Source of the DNA: Clostridiales bacterium
GTDB lineage: Bacteria; Bacillota; Clostridia; Lachnospirales; Lachnospiraceae
Direction: 5' to 3'
DNA length: 64,000 nucleotides
Assembly (NCBI GenBank): GCA_018365455.1
Contig: JAGZJZ010000014.1
Coordinates: 79,412 to 143,411 of the forward strand
Position 1 is the stretch's first letter, and each line of letters opens with the position of its first letter. The translations under genes were made by a program, and so were the position numbers. Under the pieces are notes generated by a model. It was not told where the DNA came from. It searched no databases and saw nothing but the letters and a program-made list of their open reading frames with translations. Shown here in pieces: positions 52,476 through 61,100 of the stretch.

Positions 52476-53222
52476 ATGAGTATTTTGTTATCAGCAAACG
52501 AAATTACAAAGATATACCACAAAAACCAGCGTCCGGGACTGGATCACGTTTCATTCCAGGTAGAATCCGGGGAATTTATCGGTATTATGGGGGCTTCGGG
52601 GTCCGGGAAAACCACACTGTTAAATGTACTTTCTACTATTGATGCACCAACAAGCGGCGAGATTAGCATACAGGGTATTCCGGTAAACAGTTTATCAGAC
52701 CGCAAGGCCGCCGATTTCCGCCGGGATCATCTGGGCTTTATTTTTCAGGAATATTTCCTGTTAGACAGCCTTACGATCCGGGAAAATATAGCAGTTCCCC
52801 TGACACTAAAAAAAATGTCCCCAGAAGTTATTGAAAATAACGTCCTCAGGCTTGCCAGACGGTTTGGCATTGCTTCCCAGCTCGATAAATATCCCGGTGA
52901 GCTTTCCGGCGGGCAGAAGCAGCGCGCCGCAGCCGCCAGAGCTGTGATCAAAAATCCCAGTATCTTATTTGCCGATGAACCAACCGGCGCCTTAGACTCC
53001 AGTTCCGCTGCGGAACTTCTGTCTACCCTGTACGAAGCGAACAAAGATTTAGAAACAACCATCCTAATGGTAACCCATGATGCATATGCTGCCAGTTATG
53101 CAAAAAGAATTCTTTTTTTTAAAGACGGACGCATTATAAAAACCCTTCTGAATCATGGCACCAGCCGACACGCCTTCTATGAGATCCTCATGGAAGAAAC
53201 CGCCCGTTTAAATCATGCATGA
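52476..53222 (+). CDS. Bce-type ABC transporter ATPase
   Basis: The 248 residues have Walker A GASGSGKTT (~38-46), signature LSGGQKQRAAAARAV (~143), Walker B ILFADEPTGALD and His switch MVTHDAYAASYAKR. With the 53235 permease it forms a BceAB-type transporter that senses and detaches cell-wall-targeting peptides such as bacitracin or lantibiotics. AAGGAG precedes the ATG. It is the first gene of a four-gene operon with a two-component system. Confidence 0.92.
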   Translation: MSILLSANEITKIYHKNQRPGLDHVSFQVESGEFIGIMGASGSGKTTLLNVLSTIDAPTSGEISIQGIPVNSLSDRKAADFRRDHLGFIFQEYFLLDSLTIRENIAVPLTLKKMSPEVIENNVLRLARRFGIASQLDKYPGELSGGQKQRAAAARAVIKNPSILFADEPTGALDSSSAAELLSTLYEANKDLETTILMVTHDAYAASYAKRILFFKDGRIIKTLLNHGTSRHAFYEILMEETARLNHA

Positions 53223-53234
53223 CAGGAGGATCTT

Positions 53235-55295
53235 ATGAATATTATTTTGATAGCTATGAAAAACCTGAAGAAGAACTTTTCTTTTTACACTCTTTATCTC
53301 ATATCCGTTTCCTTTGTAATCACAATATTTTTTGCCTTTACTTCATTTTCTATGAATGACGTAATGCTGGAAAAAATCTCTTCTGATGGAAGGGTGGAAA
53401 TGATGTGCCGTACAGTTTCAGTTTTCCTTATGGCATTTGTTATCTTCTATATGACCTACTCCAATCGTTTTTTTCTGCGCCGCAGGACAAAAGAACTTGG
53501 CATCTATGTACTGTTGGGATACCGAAAGTCAGCCATTCTGCGTCTGTTAGCTCTGGAGAACTTTTTTATATGTATGGTTTCTCTTATCATTGGCACTATA
53601 TTTGGCGCATTCCTGCACCAAGGAGTCGTCACCTTAATTACAGCACTTTTACGACTGCCTTCATTAGAGGGAAAGATGATTCTGTTTCACGGCGGAGCAA
53701 TTGCCAAAACCATAATCTTTGTCGTTGCAGTGATGTCTGCAATGTTTCTTTCAAATACAAAAGTGGTCTGGCAGACTTCACTTATGAATCTGATACGTCT
53801 GGAAAAACGTGCAGAAAGAAATATGAAAACCCGGATTTTACCTGCCATTGCGGGACTTTTAATGATTTTGTCCGGATATTTGCTGGCACTAAATATATTG
53901 CAGGGAAAAGATTCTCTGTGGATTACCGCCGGATTTACCCCCATTGGAATGGGAACCCTTCTGCTTGTTGTATTGGGAACCATATTTTTTATCAATTCCT
54001 TTCTGCCCTGCCTGATGATGATCAGAAAACGCAGCAAACGCTTCTATTCGGATGTCAGGATTATAACCATTCCAAATTTTATTTACCGAATCCGCAGTAA
54101 TGCCAGAACAATGATTATGCTCACCTTGTTTTCCGCCGCTACCCTGACCATAACCGGGGTGATGGGTCTTACTTTATACTATCCCATCGCTGCTGTTTCC
54201 CGCATTGCACCTTCGGAGATTGAATTTCGGGTAGAAAATGAGGCGCAAATCCGGGAAACGGTAAAGGTACTTGAAGAGGAGTCTATCCAGATAACAGCAT
54301 CATCTGACCAGGTCAACCGGAATGCCGCAGACACTCCTCACATTACATTTACCCTCACAGATATTTTAAGAATAACCTCTGATGCACAAGTTGTTCCTCC
54401 GGAATATGGAATTGGCAGCGCAAAAGGAGATGCAGACAACGAGAAGCTTACCAGACTGCCTGGATTTGAATGTATTTCCGCATCCTCATACAAACAGTTA
54501 ATGACAGCCCAGGGAAGGGCAGATTCTTTAAATGGGCTGCTCCCCCTGTCAGAAACAGCATGCATCCTGGTTAAGTACGAACCCAATCCGGATGGTTATG
54601 ATGAAACCGGCAGCATTTATCCGCTGATGACCAAAAAGGGGCTTCTGAATCTGAAAGTCAAATGTACCGCACTGGACAATCCGGTTTCTTTTGCCAACAG
54701 CGTCTGCACTTTAATTATCAGCGACGAAGCTTATCAACAGCTCGCTGACATGGAGTATCCCAGAACTACGGTATTAAGCCTCAATGGTTCCGTTTTAAAA
54801 AACAACGAGTCTCTCTATACTGCAATGGAAAAAATCACGGACAGCAGCCCGTATCTTCAGAGTAATTTCCATCGGATCCATACACTGCTCACTCTGAACA
54901 GTTCCACTTTTCTTCTGATTGGATTTCTGGTTGTATTATTTTTCATTGCTACCGGAAGCATTTTATACTTTAATAATGTCTCAGCAATAACCGATTCCAG
55001 AGAAGATTTTGACATTTTAATGAAAATGGGGTACAGCAGCAAAAAAATTAAGATAATTATCAGAAATCAGTTGTTCACTTTTTATGGCATCCCTTTTATA
55101 ATTGGATTAACAGACAGTTTGTTTGCCCTGCTTGTTTATAAGTGTGGATTGATGCAGAACTTATTGGGAAATTCACTGATTCAGTATTTTCCCGTTGCCG
55201 CCTCTGTAGGCTTGACGGCTGTTATATATCTGGTTTATTATATGATCACCAAGAGAGCATGCTATCGGATTATTTTTAACAGCTCCGGGACGTGA
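53235..55295 (+). CDS. Bce-type ABC transporter permease
   Basis: The 686 residues have about ten membrane helices in the BceB layout (1+3+... helices, then a large extracellular domain at about 320-530, then three final helices). The N-terminal MNIILIAMKNLKKNFSFYTLYLISVSFVI and the FLRRRTKELGIYVLLGYRKS motif are typical. The large extracellular domain is where peptide-target complexes are bound in the family. It is 12 bp after the ATPase gene. Confidence 0.9.
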   Translation: MNIILIAMKNLKKNFSFYTLYLISVSFVITIFFAFTSFSMNDVMLEKISSDGRVEMMCRTVSVFLMAFVIFYMTYSNRFFLRRRTKELGIYVLLGYRKSAILRLLALENFFICMVSLIIGTIFGAFLHQGVVTLITALLRLPSLEGKMILFHGGAIAKTIIFVVAVMSAMFLSNTKVVWQTSLMNLIRLEKRAERNMKTRILPAIAGLLMILSGYLLALNILQGKDSLWITAGFTPIGMGTLLLVVLGTIFFINSFLPCLMMIRKRSKRFYSDVRIITIPNFIYRIRSNARTMIMLTLFSAATLTITGVMGLTLYYPIAAVSRIAPSEIEFRVENEAQIRETVKVLEEESIQITASSDQVNRNAADTPHITFTLTDILRITSDAQVVPPEYGIGSAKGDADNEKLTRLPGFECISASSYKQLMTAQGRADSLNGLLPLSETACILVKYEPNPDGYDETGSIYPLMTKKGLLNLKVKCTALDNPVSFANSVCTLIISDEAYQQLADMEYPRTTVLSLNGSVLKNNESLYTAMEKITDSSPYLQSNFHRIHTLLTLNSSTFLLIGFLVVLFFIATGSILYFNNVSAITDSREDFDILMKMGYSSKKIKIIIRNQLFTFYGIPFIIGLTDSLFALLVYKCGLMQNLLGNSLIQYFPVAASVGLTAVIYLVYYMITKRACYRIIFNSSGT

Positions 55296-55399
55296 TTTAA
55301 AATTGCTTCCTGTTAACTGTGCGCTCCGGTTTGGGTGCATCATGCATCCCAGAGTGTGTTTTAAAATAATGACTGAAAATAAAAATGGAGATATTAAGA

Positions 55400-56965
55400 A
55401 TGAAACCAAGAAAAATCAAATTGCTGTTTTTGGCAAATCACCTGATTACGATGTTATATATTGCATACATTACCGGTCCTGGCAGATTATCTGATTCCAC
55501 GGGCTTTATTCCTTATCTGATTTCCACCCTGATACTGCTCGATATCTCCTATATCATTACCTGTAACTTAAAAAATAACAAGATGCTGAATCTGTTCAGC
55601 GGATTGCTGGCTCTGAATTGCTGGTATATTGTGTTTACGCTGGATACCTCCCCTGCAGGCACAGTAGCGCTGAGCGCTTTGGGTCCTGTGATCCTCTGCG
55701 CTTCAGCAAGGTTTACTCTGGTATTTTTCTTTCAGGATACCGGATATCAATTTAAGCGGTTTACCGGGATATTGATGGTTTTGTCGTGTATTGGTTCCAT
55801 TATCGGACTTTTTATCTCTCCAAGGGTCTTCGCCTGCATGTACGGAATCCAGTTTCTCGTCACCGTTTTCAGCTTTTTCCTAATCTTGATCCGGCATCAT
55901 AAGAGAATGGGGTTCGTCTGGAAAAGTGAGCGTAAATACATTTTAACCTCTTTTTTCCTGATTTTCGGGGGCTTTGCCCTATACTGCATCCTGATGTCTA
56001 AAGTTCCTGGACATCTTGAAAATTTTGGTGTTTACCTGGTTGTACTGCTTTTCTTTTTTAACATTCATGCCATATCCTTTAAAAAGTCCAGGAGTACGCC
56101 CTTATCATCTGTATTTCATAAAAAACAGGCATGGATTATGTTCCTGTTTTTTGCCGTTGCCGTAGTTCTGATATCCTATTTACTGAAGTTTAGTTTCCGG
56201 GGATATTTTCTTATTATTAATCTGTTCATCTGGCTGGTATTCCTGTGTAATATTATGCTGGAGCAGAATTTCCGCAGACAGAAGTTTTCATTCCTCCTAT
56301 CCGGTTCTTATAATAAAGTACTGGAACAGATTCGGCGGGAAGAGCAGTTAAAAGCAGATTTCTCCAACTATCTTCATGAAGAAATTCTGCAGGATGTCTT
56401 ATCCCTGAAGAATCTGATGAGTAAATCAGAAGATCCCAAGGTACAGAAACTGATCTTAAATACCCTTGACGATCTAAACGGAAATATCCGCAGACAAATG
56501 CGGGACTATCATCCGGTGATCGTAAAATCTTTGACTTTAAAGGAAAATTATCAAAATCTCATTGAAGAAACAGGCAGATCTTTTCCCTACCGTACCATTA
56601 TTACTACCTTTTCATGCCCGGACGATTTATTTTTGGTTGAACCTTACCACCTGATTATATACCGTTTTATAAAGGAGCTGACTACCAATGTGTATAAGCA
56701 CTCCAAAGGAAACTATATGTGGGTAACGCTGTCTCAGGAAAAAGGCAATATCCAGCTGTGCGTCAAAGATAACGGCACTTCCTGTGCAGATACTATCTTG
56801 CTTTCACCCACATCCGATCACAAAGGGATTTCTTCCATTCAGGAACAGACACTGTCCCTGTCCGGCGAAATGAAGATTCAGGATAACACTCCCCGGGGCA
56901 TTTCGGTTCAGATCACCATGCCGATGAAAGGAGAACATTCTTATGAAAATTTTGTTAGTCGATGA
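55400..56965 (+). CDS. NarL-type sensor histidine kinase with multi-spanning membrane sensor
   Basis: The protein is about 521 residues. Some ten hydrophobic spans (to ~285) are followed by a dimerisation/phospho-His helix (LKADFSNYLHEEILQDVLSLKNLMS, His ~330) and a short HATPase domain (FIKELTTNVYKHSKGNYMWV, then CVKDNGTS). The family differs from the small BceS kinase normally found with Bce transporters. The ATG at 55400 has GGAG 8 nt upstream and is favoured over 55385. It overlaps the regulator gene by 23 bp and signals to it. Confidence 0.85.
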   Translation: MKPRKIKLLFLANHLITMLYIAYITGPGRLSDSTGFIPYLISTLILLDISYIITCNLKNNKMLNLFSGLLALNCWYIVFTLDTSPAGTVALSALGPVILCASARFTLVFFFQDTGYQFKRFTGILMVLSCIGSIIGLFISPRVFACMYGIQFLVTVFSFFLILIRHHKRMGFVWKSERKYILTSFFLIFGGFALYCILMSKVPGHLENFGVYLVVLLFFFNIHAISFKKSRSTPLSSVFHKKQAWIMFLFFAVAVVLISYLLKFSFRGYFLIINLFIWLVFLCNIMLEQNFRRQKFSFLLSGSYNKVLEQIRREEQLKADFSNYLHEEILQDVLSLKNLMSKSEDPKVQKLILNTLDDLNGNIRRQMRDYHPVIVKSLTLKENYQNLIEETGRSFPYRTIITTFSCPDDLFLVEPYHLIIYRFIKELTTNVYKHSKGNYMWVTLSQEKGNIQLCVKDNGTSCADTILLSPTSDHKGISSIQEQTLSLSGEMKIQDNTPRGISVQITMPMKGEHSYENFVSR

Positions 56966-57545
56966 CCATGTGCTATTTACAAAAAGCCTTGAAATCGCCC
57001 TGGAAGACCGTTCCTTAATCGAATCCTTAACTTCCATACAGGATACCGGCAATATTTTGGAAGATATTTGCCGGCTGAACCCGGATATCATCCTTATGGA
57101 TATTAATCTGAACCAACGCAATGACGAAGACGGTTTATCCCTTTCCAGGCGGATCTTAAAAGAATTTCCTCAGCAGAAGCTGGTGATGCTCTCCGGATAT
57201 GATCTGCCTGTCTACCGCAGGGAATCCTGTAAAATAGGTGCAAAAGGATTTATCAGCAAAACTGTTTCCCCGGAAGAACTTCTGCATATCCTTTCGTTCA
57301 TTGCTAATGGACATACCTATTTTCCAAATACCGATTCTTTTATGGAGGAACTGACCCTCAGCGAAAAAGAGGTGCTTCAGATGCTGGCAGAAGGTTGGAA
57401 ACGAAAAGAGATTGCAAACCGTCTTTTTTTAAGTGAACGTACTGTTTCCAATCATTTGCAGCATGTATTTGATAAATTACAAGTCTCCTCTTCCGTAGAG
57501 GCGGTGGCAAAGGGGCTGCAGCTGGGTTATATTCCACCTGTATGA
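56943..57545 (+). CDS. LuxR/NarL-family response regulator
   Basis: The 200 residues comprise a receiver domain (ILLVDDHVLFTKSL; phosphoacceptor Asp in IILMDINLN at ~54; Lys in FISKTVSPEEL at ~104) and a C-terminal LuxR helix-turn-helix (LTLSEKEVLQMLAEGWKRKEIANRLFLSERTVSNHLQHVFDKLQV). It probably regulates the Bce operon. It ends 20 bp before the convergent AraC gene. Confidence 0.92.
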   Translation: MKILLVDDHVLFTKSLEIALEDRSLIESLTSIQDTGNILEDICRLNPDIILMDINLNQRNDEDGLSLSRRILKEFPQQKLVMLSGYDLPVYRRESCKIGAKGFISKTVSPEELLHILSFIANGHTYFPNTDSFMEELTLSEKEVLQMLAEGWKRKEIANRLFLSERTVSNHLQHVFDKLQVSSSVEAVAKGLQLGYIPPV

Positions 57546-57564
57546 AACAATTCCGGTTGTGCTG

Positions 57565-58344
57565 CTACAACTTTCCCCCACTATTATTACGAAAATGCAG
57601 CGGCGTCAATCCCATTTTCTGTTTGAATTGCCTGGAGAAAAATATACTGCTCTGGTACCCGCATAACTCTGCAATTTCACTCATGGATTTATTGCTGTAC
57701 TTTAAAAGCTCTCCGGCCTTTTTAAGCCGTAAATCGATCAGGTAATTTTTAAGGCTCATGCCCGTGGATGCCGTCAATATACGATTCACCGTGCTCTTAT
57801 GGCAGGCAAATACCCTGGATAACTCCTGATGGGTGACTCCAGCCTGCATATGCTCTACAATATAATCCAGGATCTGTACTTTGATCTGGTCCTGATCCAA
57901 TCCTCCTGTAACCTGATTCTGAAGCAGTTTCATGACCAGGGAACCCAAAAGCCCGCTGCAAATCTGACTGGAATACATGCGCCCGATCTGATACTCTTTT
58001 ACCATTTGCTGTATGGTATCTGTTAAAAATCCATTTTTCAAAATATTGGTCTTGTGAGGAAGACCAGCCAGTGCCGATCGGTTCTGGGCAGACTGGTCCT
58101 GGAGCGTAAACTCGATACCGGATAGCAAAAATGGATCTTCAAGGTCCGCCAGAATGGTATTTCCCAATCCCGGAGGTACATAAAACAAATCCCCCATAAT
58201 TGCAGGATATGTCTTATTTCCTATCATATACCGACCTTTCCCTCTGTGGACATAAAGCATATAGTGGTAGTCAAACACCCTGCGGGATGTTTCAAACCCA
58301 AGGTCACACTGATATAGATTAATCACATTCATTTTCAGCTTCAT
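57565..58344 (-). CDS. AraC-family transcriptional regulator
   Basis: The 259 residues comprise a cupin-like sensing domain (HYMLYVHRGKGRYMIGNKTYPAIMGDLFYVPPG) and an AraC DNA-binding domain (~155-255: AGVTHQELSRVFACHKSTVNRILTASTGMSLKNYLIDLRLKKAGELLKYSNKSMSEIAELCGYQSSIFFSRQFKQKMGLTPLHFR). It is divergent from the 58470 URO-D gene with ~125 bp between, so it likely controls that gene. Confidence 0.87.
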   Translation of the reverse strand: MKLKMNVINLYQCDLGFETSRRVFDYHYMLYVHRGKGRYMIGNKTYPAIMGDLFYVPPGLGNTILADLEDPFLLSGIEFTLQDQSAQNRSALAGLPHKTNILKNGFLTDTIQQMVKEYQIGRMYSSQICSGLLGSLVMKLLQNQVTGGLDQDQIKVQILDYIVEHMQAGVTHQELSRVFACHKSTVNRILTASTGMSLKNYLIDLRLKKAGELLKYSNKSMSEIAELCGYQSSIFFSRQFKQKMGLTPLHFRNNSGGKL

Positions 58345-58469
58345 TTCATCCCTCCTCCAATTATATAATATGAGTCGTTTCTTTCATTTTCTGGTCTTTT
58401 ACTGCATTGTAACTGATTCAATTCTATTATATCATAACTTTAGAAAAAGAAATACAAAGGAGCGTGCTT

Positions 58470-59573
58470 ATGTATAACATTCAAAAAGGAAAAGAAACCA
58501 TGACCGCTAAAGAGAGAGTAAAAAGTACCTTTCTCTACGAAAAGACAGACCGGGTTACAATTGGGTACGATGCAAATCCGGCAGTTCATGAGAGACTGAA
58601 AAAAGCCCTGGGTATTGGCGGATGCTCTGACGAAACTCTCCTGCAGATCTTGGGGGTAGACTACCGACCTGTCCAGGCACCTTATACCGGTCCGGAGTTA
58701 TTCTCGGTTCCGGCGAATAGACGGGTTGATCAGCTGGAGGGAAGCATTATGCGCTGGGTGGCGCATGAAACCGGTGGATATTGGGACTTTTGCGATTTTC
58801 CGTTAAAAGACGCCTGGGAGGAAGCATTTGAAAAGTTTCCGGTACCGGACCCGGACTGCTTTGATTATCAGGCAGCCAGTGATCTGGCAAAATCTTACGA
58901 CAATCAGTTCGCACTGTTTACGGGACATGCCGGCATGCCGGATATCATCAACTCCAACGGACGCATTATGGGCGTAGAGGATATCCTATGCCATCTGCTG
59001 GAAAAGGACGAAGCCGCCATGTCACTGATCTTAAGACGTGCAGAATTTCAATTAAAAATGCTGGACCGATTGCTCCATGCCTGTAAAGGGCAGATTGATT
59101 TTCTCTGGCTGGGAGAAGATCTGGGCACACAGATCGGGCCCATGATCAGCCTGGAGCTTTACCGGGAAGTATTAAAACCCATCCACAAGCAATTTGCTGA
59201 CCTGGCTGACTCCTATCACATTCCATCTCTGATTCATACCTGCGGATCTTCCAGCTGGGTTTATGAAGATTTTATTGAAATCGGAATCAAAGGGGTGGAC
59301 ACCTTGCAGCCGGAAGCCGTTCATATGTCACCTAAATATTTAAAGGAACATTTTGGAGGCAGGCTTAATTTCCGGGGATGTATCTCCACAGCCGGACCTC
59401 TCGCCTATGGTTCCTGCCGGGATGTAACCGATGTCTGCAAAGAAACCCTGGATATCATGATGGAATGCAGGGGATATCACTTTGCACCAACCCATGCCAT
59501 TCAGGATAATACGCCTGTTGAAAATATCATTGCCATGTACCAGGCTGCACATGATTATGGGTATTATAAATAA
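58470..59573 (+). CDS. URO-D superfamily protein, probable cobalamin-type methyltransferase
   Basis: The protein is about 367 residues with the URO-D/MtaA-like TIM barrel. Start MTAKERVKSTFLYEKTDRVTIGYD, LWLGEDLGTQIGPMISLELYREVLKPIHKQF, then SLIHTCGSS with the zinc-ligand His-x-Cys. The third ligand position, usually PGC near the end, reads PTHAIQDNTP, so His may replace Cys. No corrinoid protein neighbour is present. ATG 58470 has AAAGGAG 7 nt upstream; ATG 58500 also has a good site, so the start is uncertain. The pairing with an AraC regulator repeats the 21349/22177 arrangement. Confidence 0.8.
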   Translation: MYNIQKGKETMTAKERVKSTFLYEKTDRVTIGYDANPAVHERLKKALGIGGCSDETLLQILGVDYRPVQAPYTGPELFSVPANRRVDQLEGSIMRWVAHETGGYWDFCDFPLKDAWEEAFEKFPVPDPDCFDYQAASDLAKSYDNQFALFTGHAGMPDIINSNGRIMGVEDILCHLLEKDEAAMSLILRRAEFQLKMLDRLLHACKGQIDFLWLGEDLGTQIGPMISLELYREVLKPIHKQFADLADSYHIPSLIHTCGSSSWVYEDFIEIGIKGVDTLQPEAVHMSPKYLKEHFGGRLNFRGCISTAGPLAYGSCRDVTDVCKETLDIMMECRGYHFAPTHAIQDNTPVENIIAMYQAAHDYGYYK

Positions 59574-59605
59574 AAATAAGGCAGCATAGAGCCGCCTTAT
59601 TTTTA
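59573..59605 (+). terminator. Intrinsic terminator after URO-D gene
   Basis: AAATAAGGC(A)GC pairs with GC(C)GCCTTATTT, followed by a T run. It lies right after the stop codon. Confidence 0.8.
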
Positions 59606-59681
59606 TGAATTTTCACACAAGTGTATTTAAATATCTTGATAGTAGGATTCACAGTTGTCAGAAAGTAATTTTAAACAGGCA

Positions 59682-59891
59682 CTAATCCGTTATCATCATC
59701 ATGATGTCTTCGATAGATTTTCCGCTTTCCTGGATCATATCATAGAGATACCCCAGCGCTTCTTCTCTCTTCTTTCCTTCCAGTTCTTCTCTTTTACTTA
59801 AGAGATCATCCAGTTTTGCCTGCACTTTTTCAATTTGTCCATCCAGAATTTCAATTTGTTCATCAATTGATTTTTTTTGTCCTCTTGCCAT
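59682..59891 (-). CDS. Small coiled-coil protein, paralogue of the 17616 gene
   Basis: The 69 residues have the same length and layout as the prophage-side copy: basic MARGQKKSIDEQ, heptad-rich middle, and conserved KKREEALGYLYDMIQESGK ending SIEDIMMMITD. GGAGG lies 10 nt before the ATG. Upstream (59892-60011) no gene is visible. Its presence both in the chromosome and in the prophage end suggests a host protein that phages carry, or the reverse. No family name is known to me. Confidence 0.7.
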   Translation of the reverse strand: MARGQKKSIDEQIEILDGQIEKVQAKLDDLLSKREELEGKKREEALGYLYDMIQESGKSIEDIMMMITD

Positions 59892-60011
59892 CGTATTATC
59901 CTCCTCAAATTCACTAATTTATACTATATGAATATATTAGTTCTAAATGAGGTATTTGTCTAGTATTTTTACTGAAAATTTGGACAAATTTATCGCCTTT
60001 TCTATTATTCC

Positions 60012-60489
60012 GAGTCAATAATATCTAATTCTACAAAATATTCCATATTTCCTATTGCACGGGCAATATTTTCTTTGGCCGCTTTTGTAAAGGATTCTTT
60101 ACTGTCATAGGGCTGAACGGTATTTTCTCACTGGTGATGGGTTTATTCCCTGCATATCCAGCGAACAGCAGGATTGAATCAATCGAATGGCGGTTACCAG
60201 GGCAGCTATTATTCTGCCCCACAGATCACGCCGTACATAATGCGCCAGTTCATGCGTAAAATCAAGGTCATTTCCAGTTCACTGTAGTGCTTCTCCAGTA
60301 CCAGCAGATCTTCCTGAAAACGAACTTCTGCAAAAAAGAATCAACCGATTCGATGACCTGTCCACTCATCTCCAACGCCTGATCCTTTTTAATCGTTATC
60401 AGATTTTCTGTCAATATCAGAAACAAAACAATACCGGATATGATCGTAATCAGCGCATATACCAGAAATAATTTGTAAAGTTTACACAT
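60012..60489 (-). pseudogene. Decayed membrane sensor-like gene
   Basis: The N-terminal part (to ~60320) encodes a membrane helix (LFLVYALITIISGIVLFLILTENL) and a helical stretch ending VESVDSFLQK-type sequence, like the start of a YesM-type kinase sensor. A one-base frameshift near 60330 moves the reading to EVRFQEDLLVLEKHYSELEM, which then stops. A later open stretch in another frame ends ARAIGNMEYFVELDIIDSE at 60012. No kinase core is left. It is a pseudogene remnant; the original product is a guess. Confidence 0.5.
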
Positions 60490-60532
60490 TGTACAAATCT
60501 CCGGCTTATTCTTTTCCTGTTATTGTTTTTAT

Positions 60533-60964
60533 TTATAAAAACTCTTTCAATTTCTCTACATTTTTTTCCTCAAAATCAAGAAGCTTTTTCATCAGCGAAA
60601 CAATATCTTTTTCTGCATCATGCTCATACTTTTTGATGCTCTTAATTGCATCAATAATACCCATGTTACTGCCTGTCAGCATCATTTCTGCAATATGGCT
60701 GTTTGATTTGTCCGTCAATGTCTTCACATTAATCATGACATTGGATGTCATTTTCTGAAAAGCGCTGATATCTTTTTCATTGTATCCGTTCTCATTCAGC
60801 ATTGCCTTCGCCTTTTCATTAAAATCCCGGTATCCTTTTAACTGATTCTCAATCTGCTTGCGGAAAGCATCGCTCTCCACAATATCAAGCAGCTGATTTA
60901 ACGTATCTACGCCCATTCCTGAGTTCTGGTAAACAAAATTTAATAACTCTGCATTTGCATTCAT
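60533..60964 (-). CDS. Helical protein of unknown function, possibly ferritin-like
   Basis: The 143 residues are almost all helical by pattern (four long amphipathic helices: LLNFVYQNSGMGVDTLNQLLDIVE, then QIENQLKGYRDFNEKAKAMLNENG, then a Met-rich IAEMMLTGSNMGIIDAIKSIKKYEH, then IVSLMKKLLDFEEKNVEKLKEF). Clostridial proteins of this size with this order are often annotated as unknown, and I read a four-helix bundle. A Fe-binding ExxH set is not obvious. There is no signal peptide. It is monocistronic. Confidence 0.6.
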   Translation of the reverse strand: MNANAELLNFVYQNSGMGVDTLNQLLDIVESDAFRKQIENQLKGYRDFNEKAKAMLNENGYNEKDISAFQKMTSNVMINVKTLTDKSNSHIAEMMLTGSNMGIIDAIKSIKKYEHDAEKDIVSLMKKLLDFEEKNVEKLKEFL

Positions 60965-61100
60965 AAATATTCCATCTGCCTTTCCGTTCTATTATTCCAG
61001 GCGGAAATCTGCCTGTCCTGCAATACCTATGATTACCAGATCAACCAGAAATATACGTTATCTGAGACACGTTGATGAAGAACAGATCTTAAATACCCTA

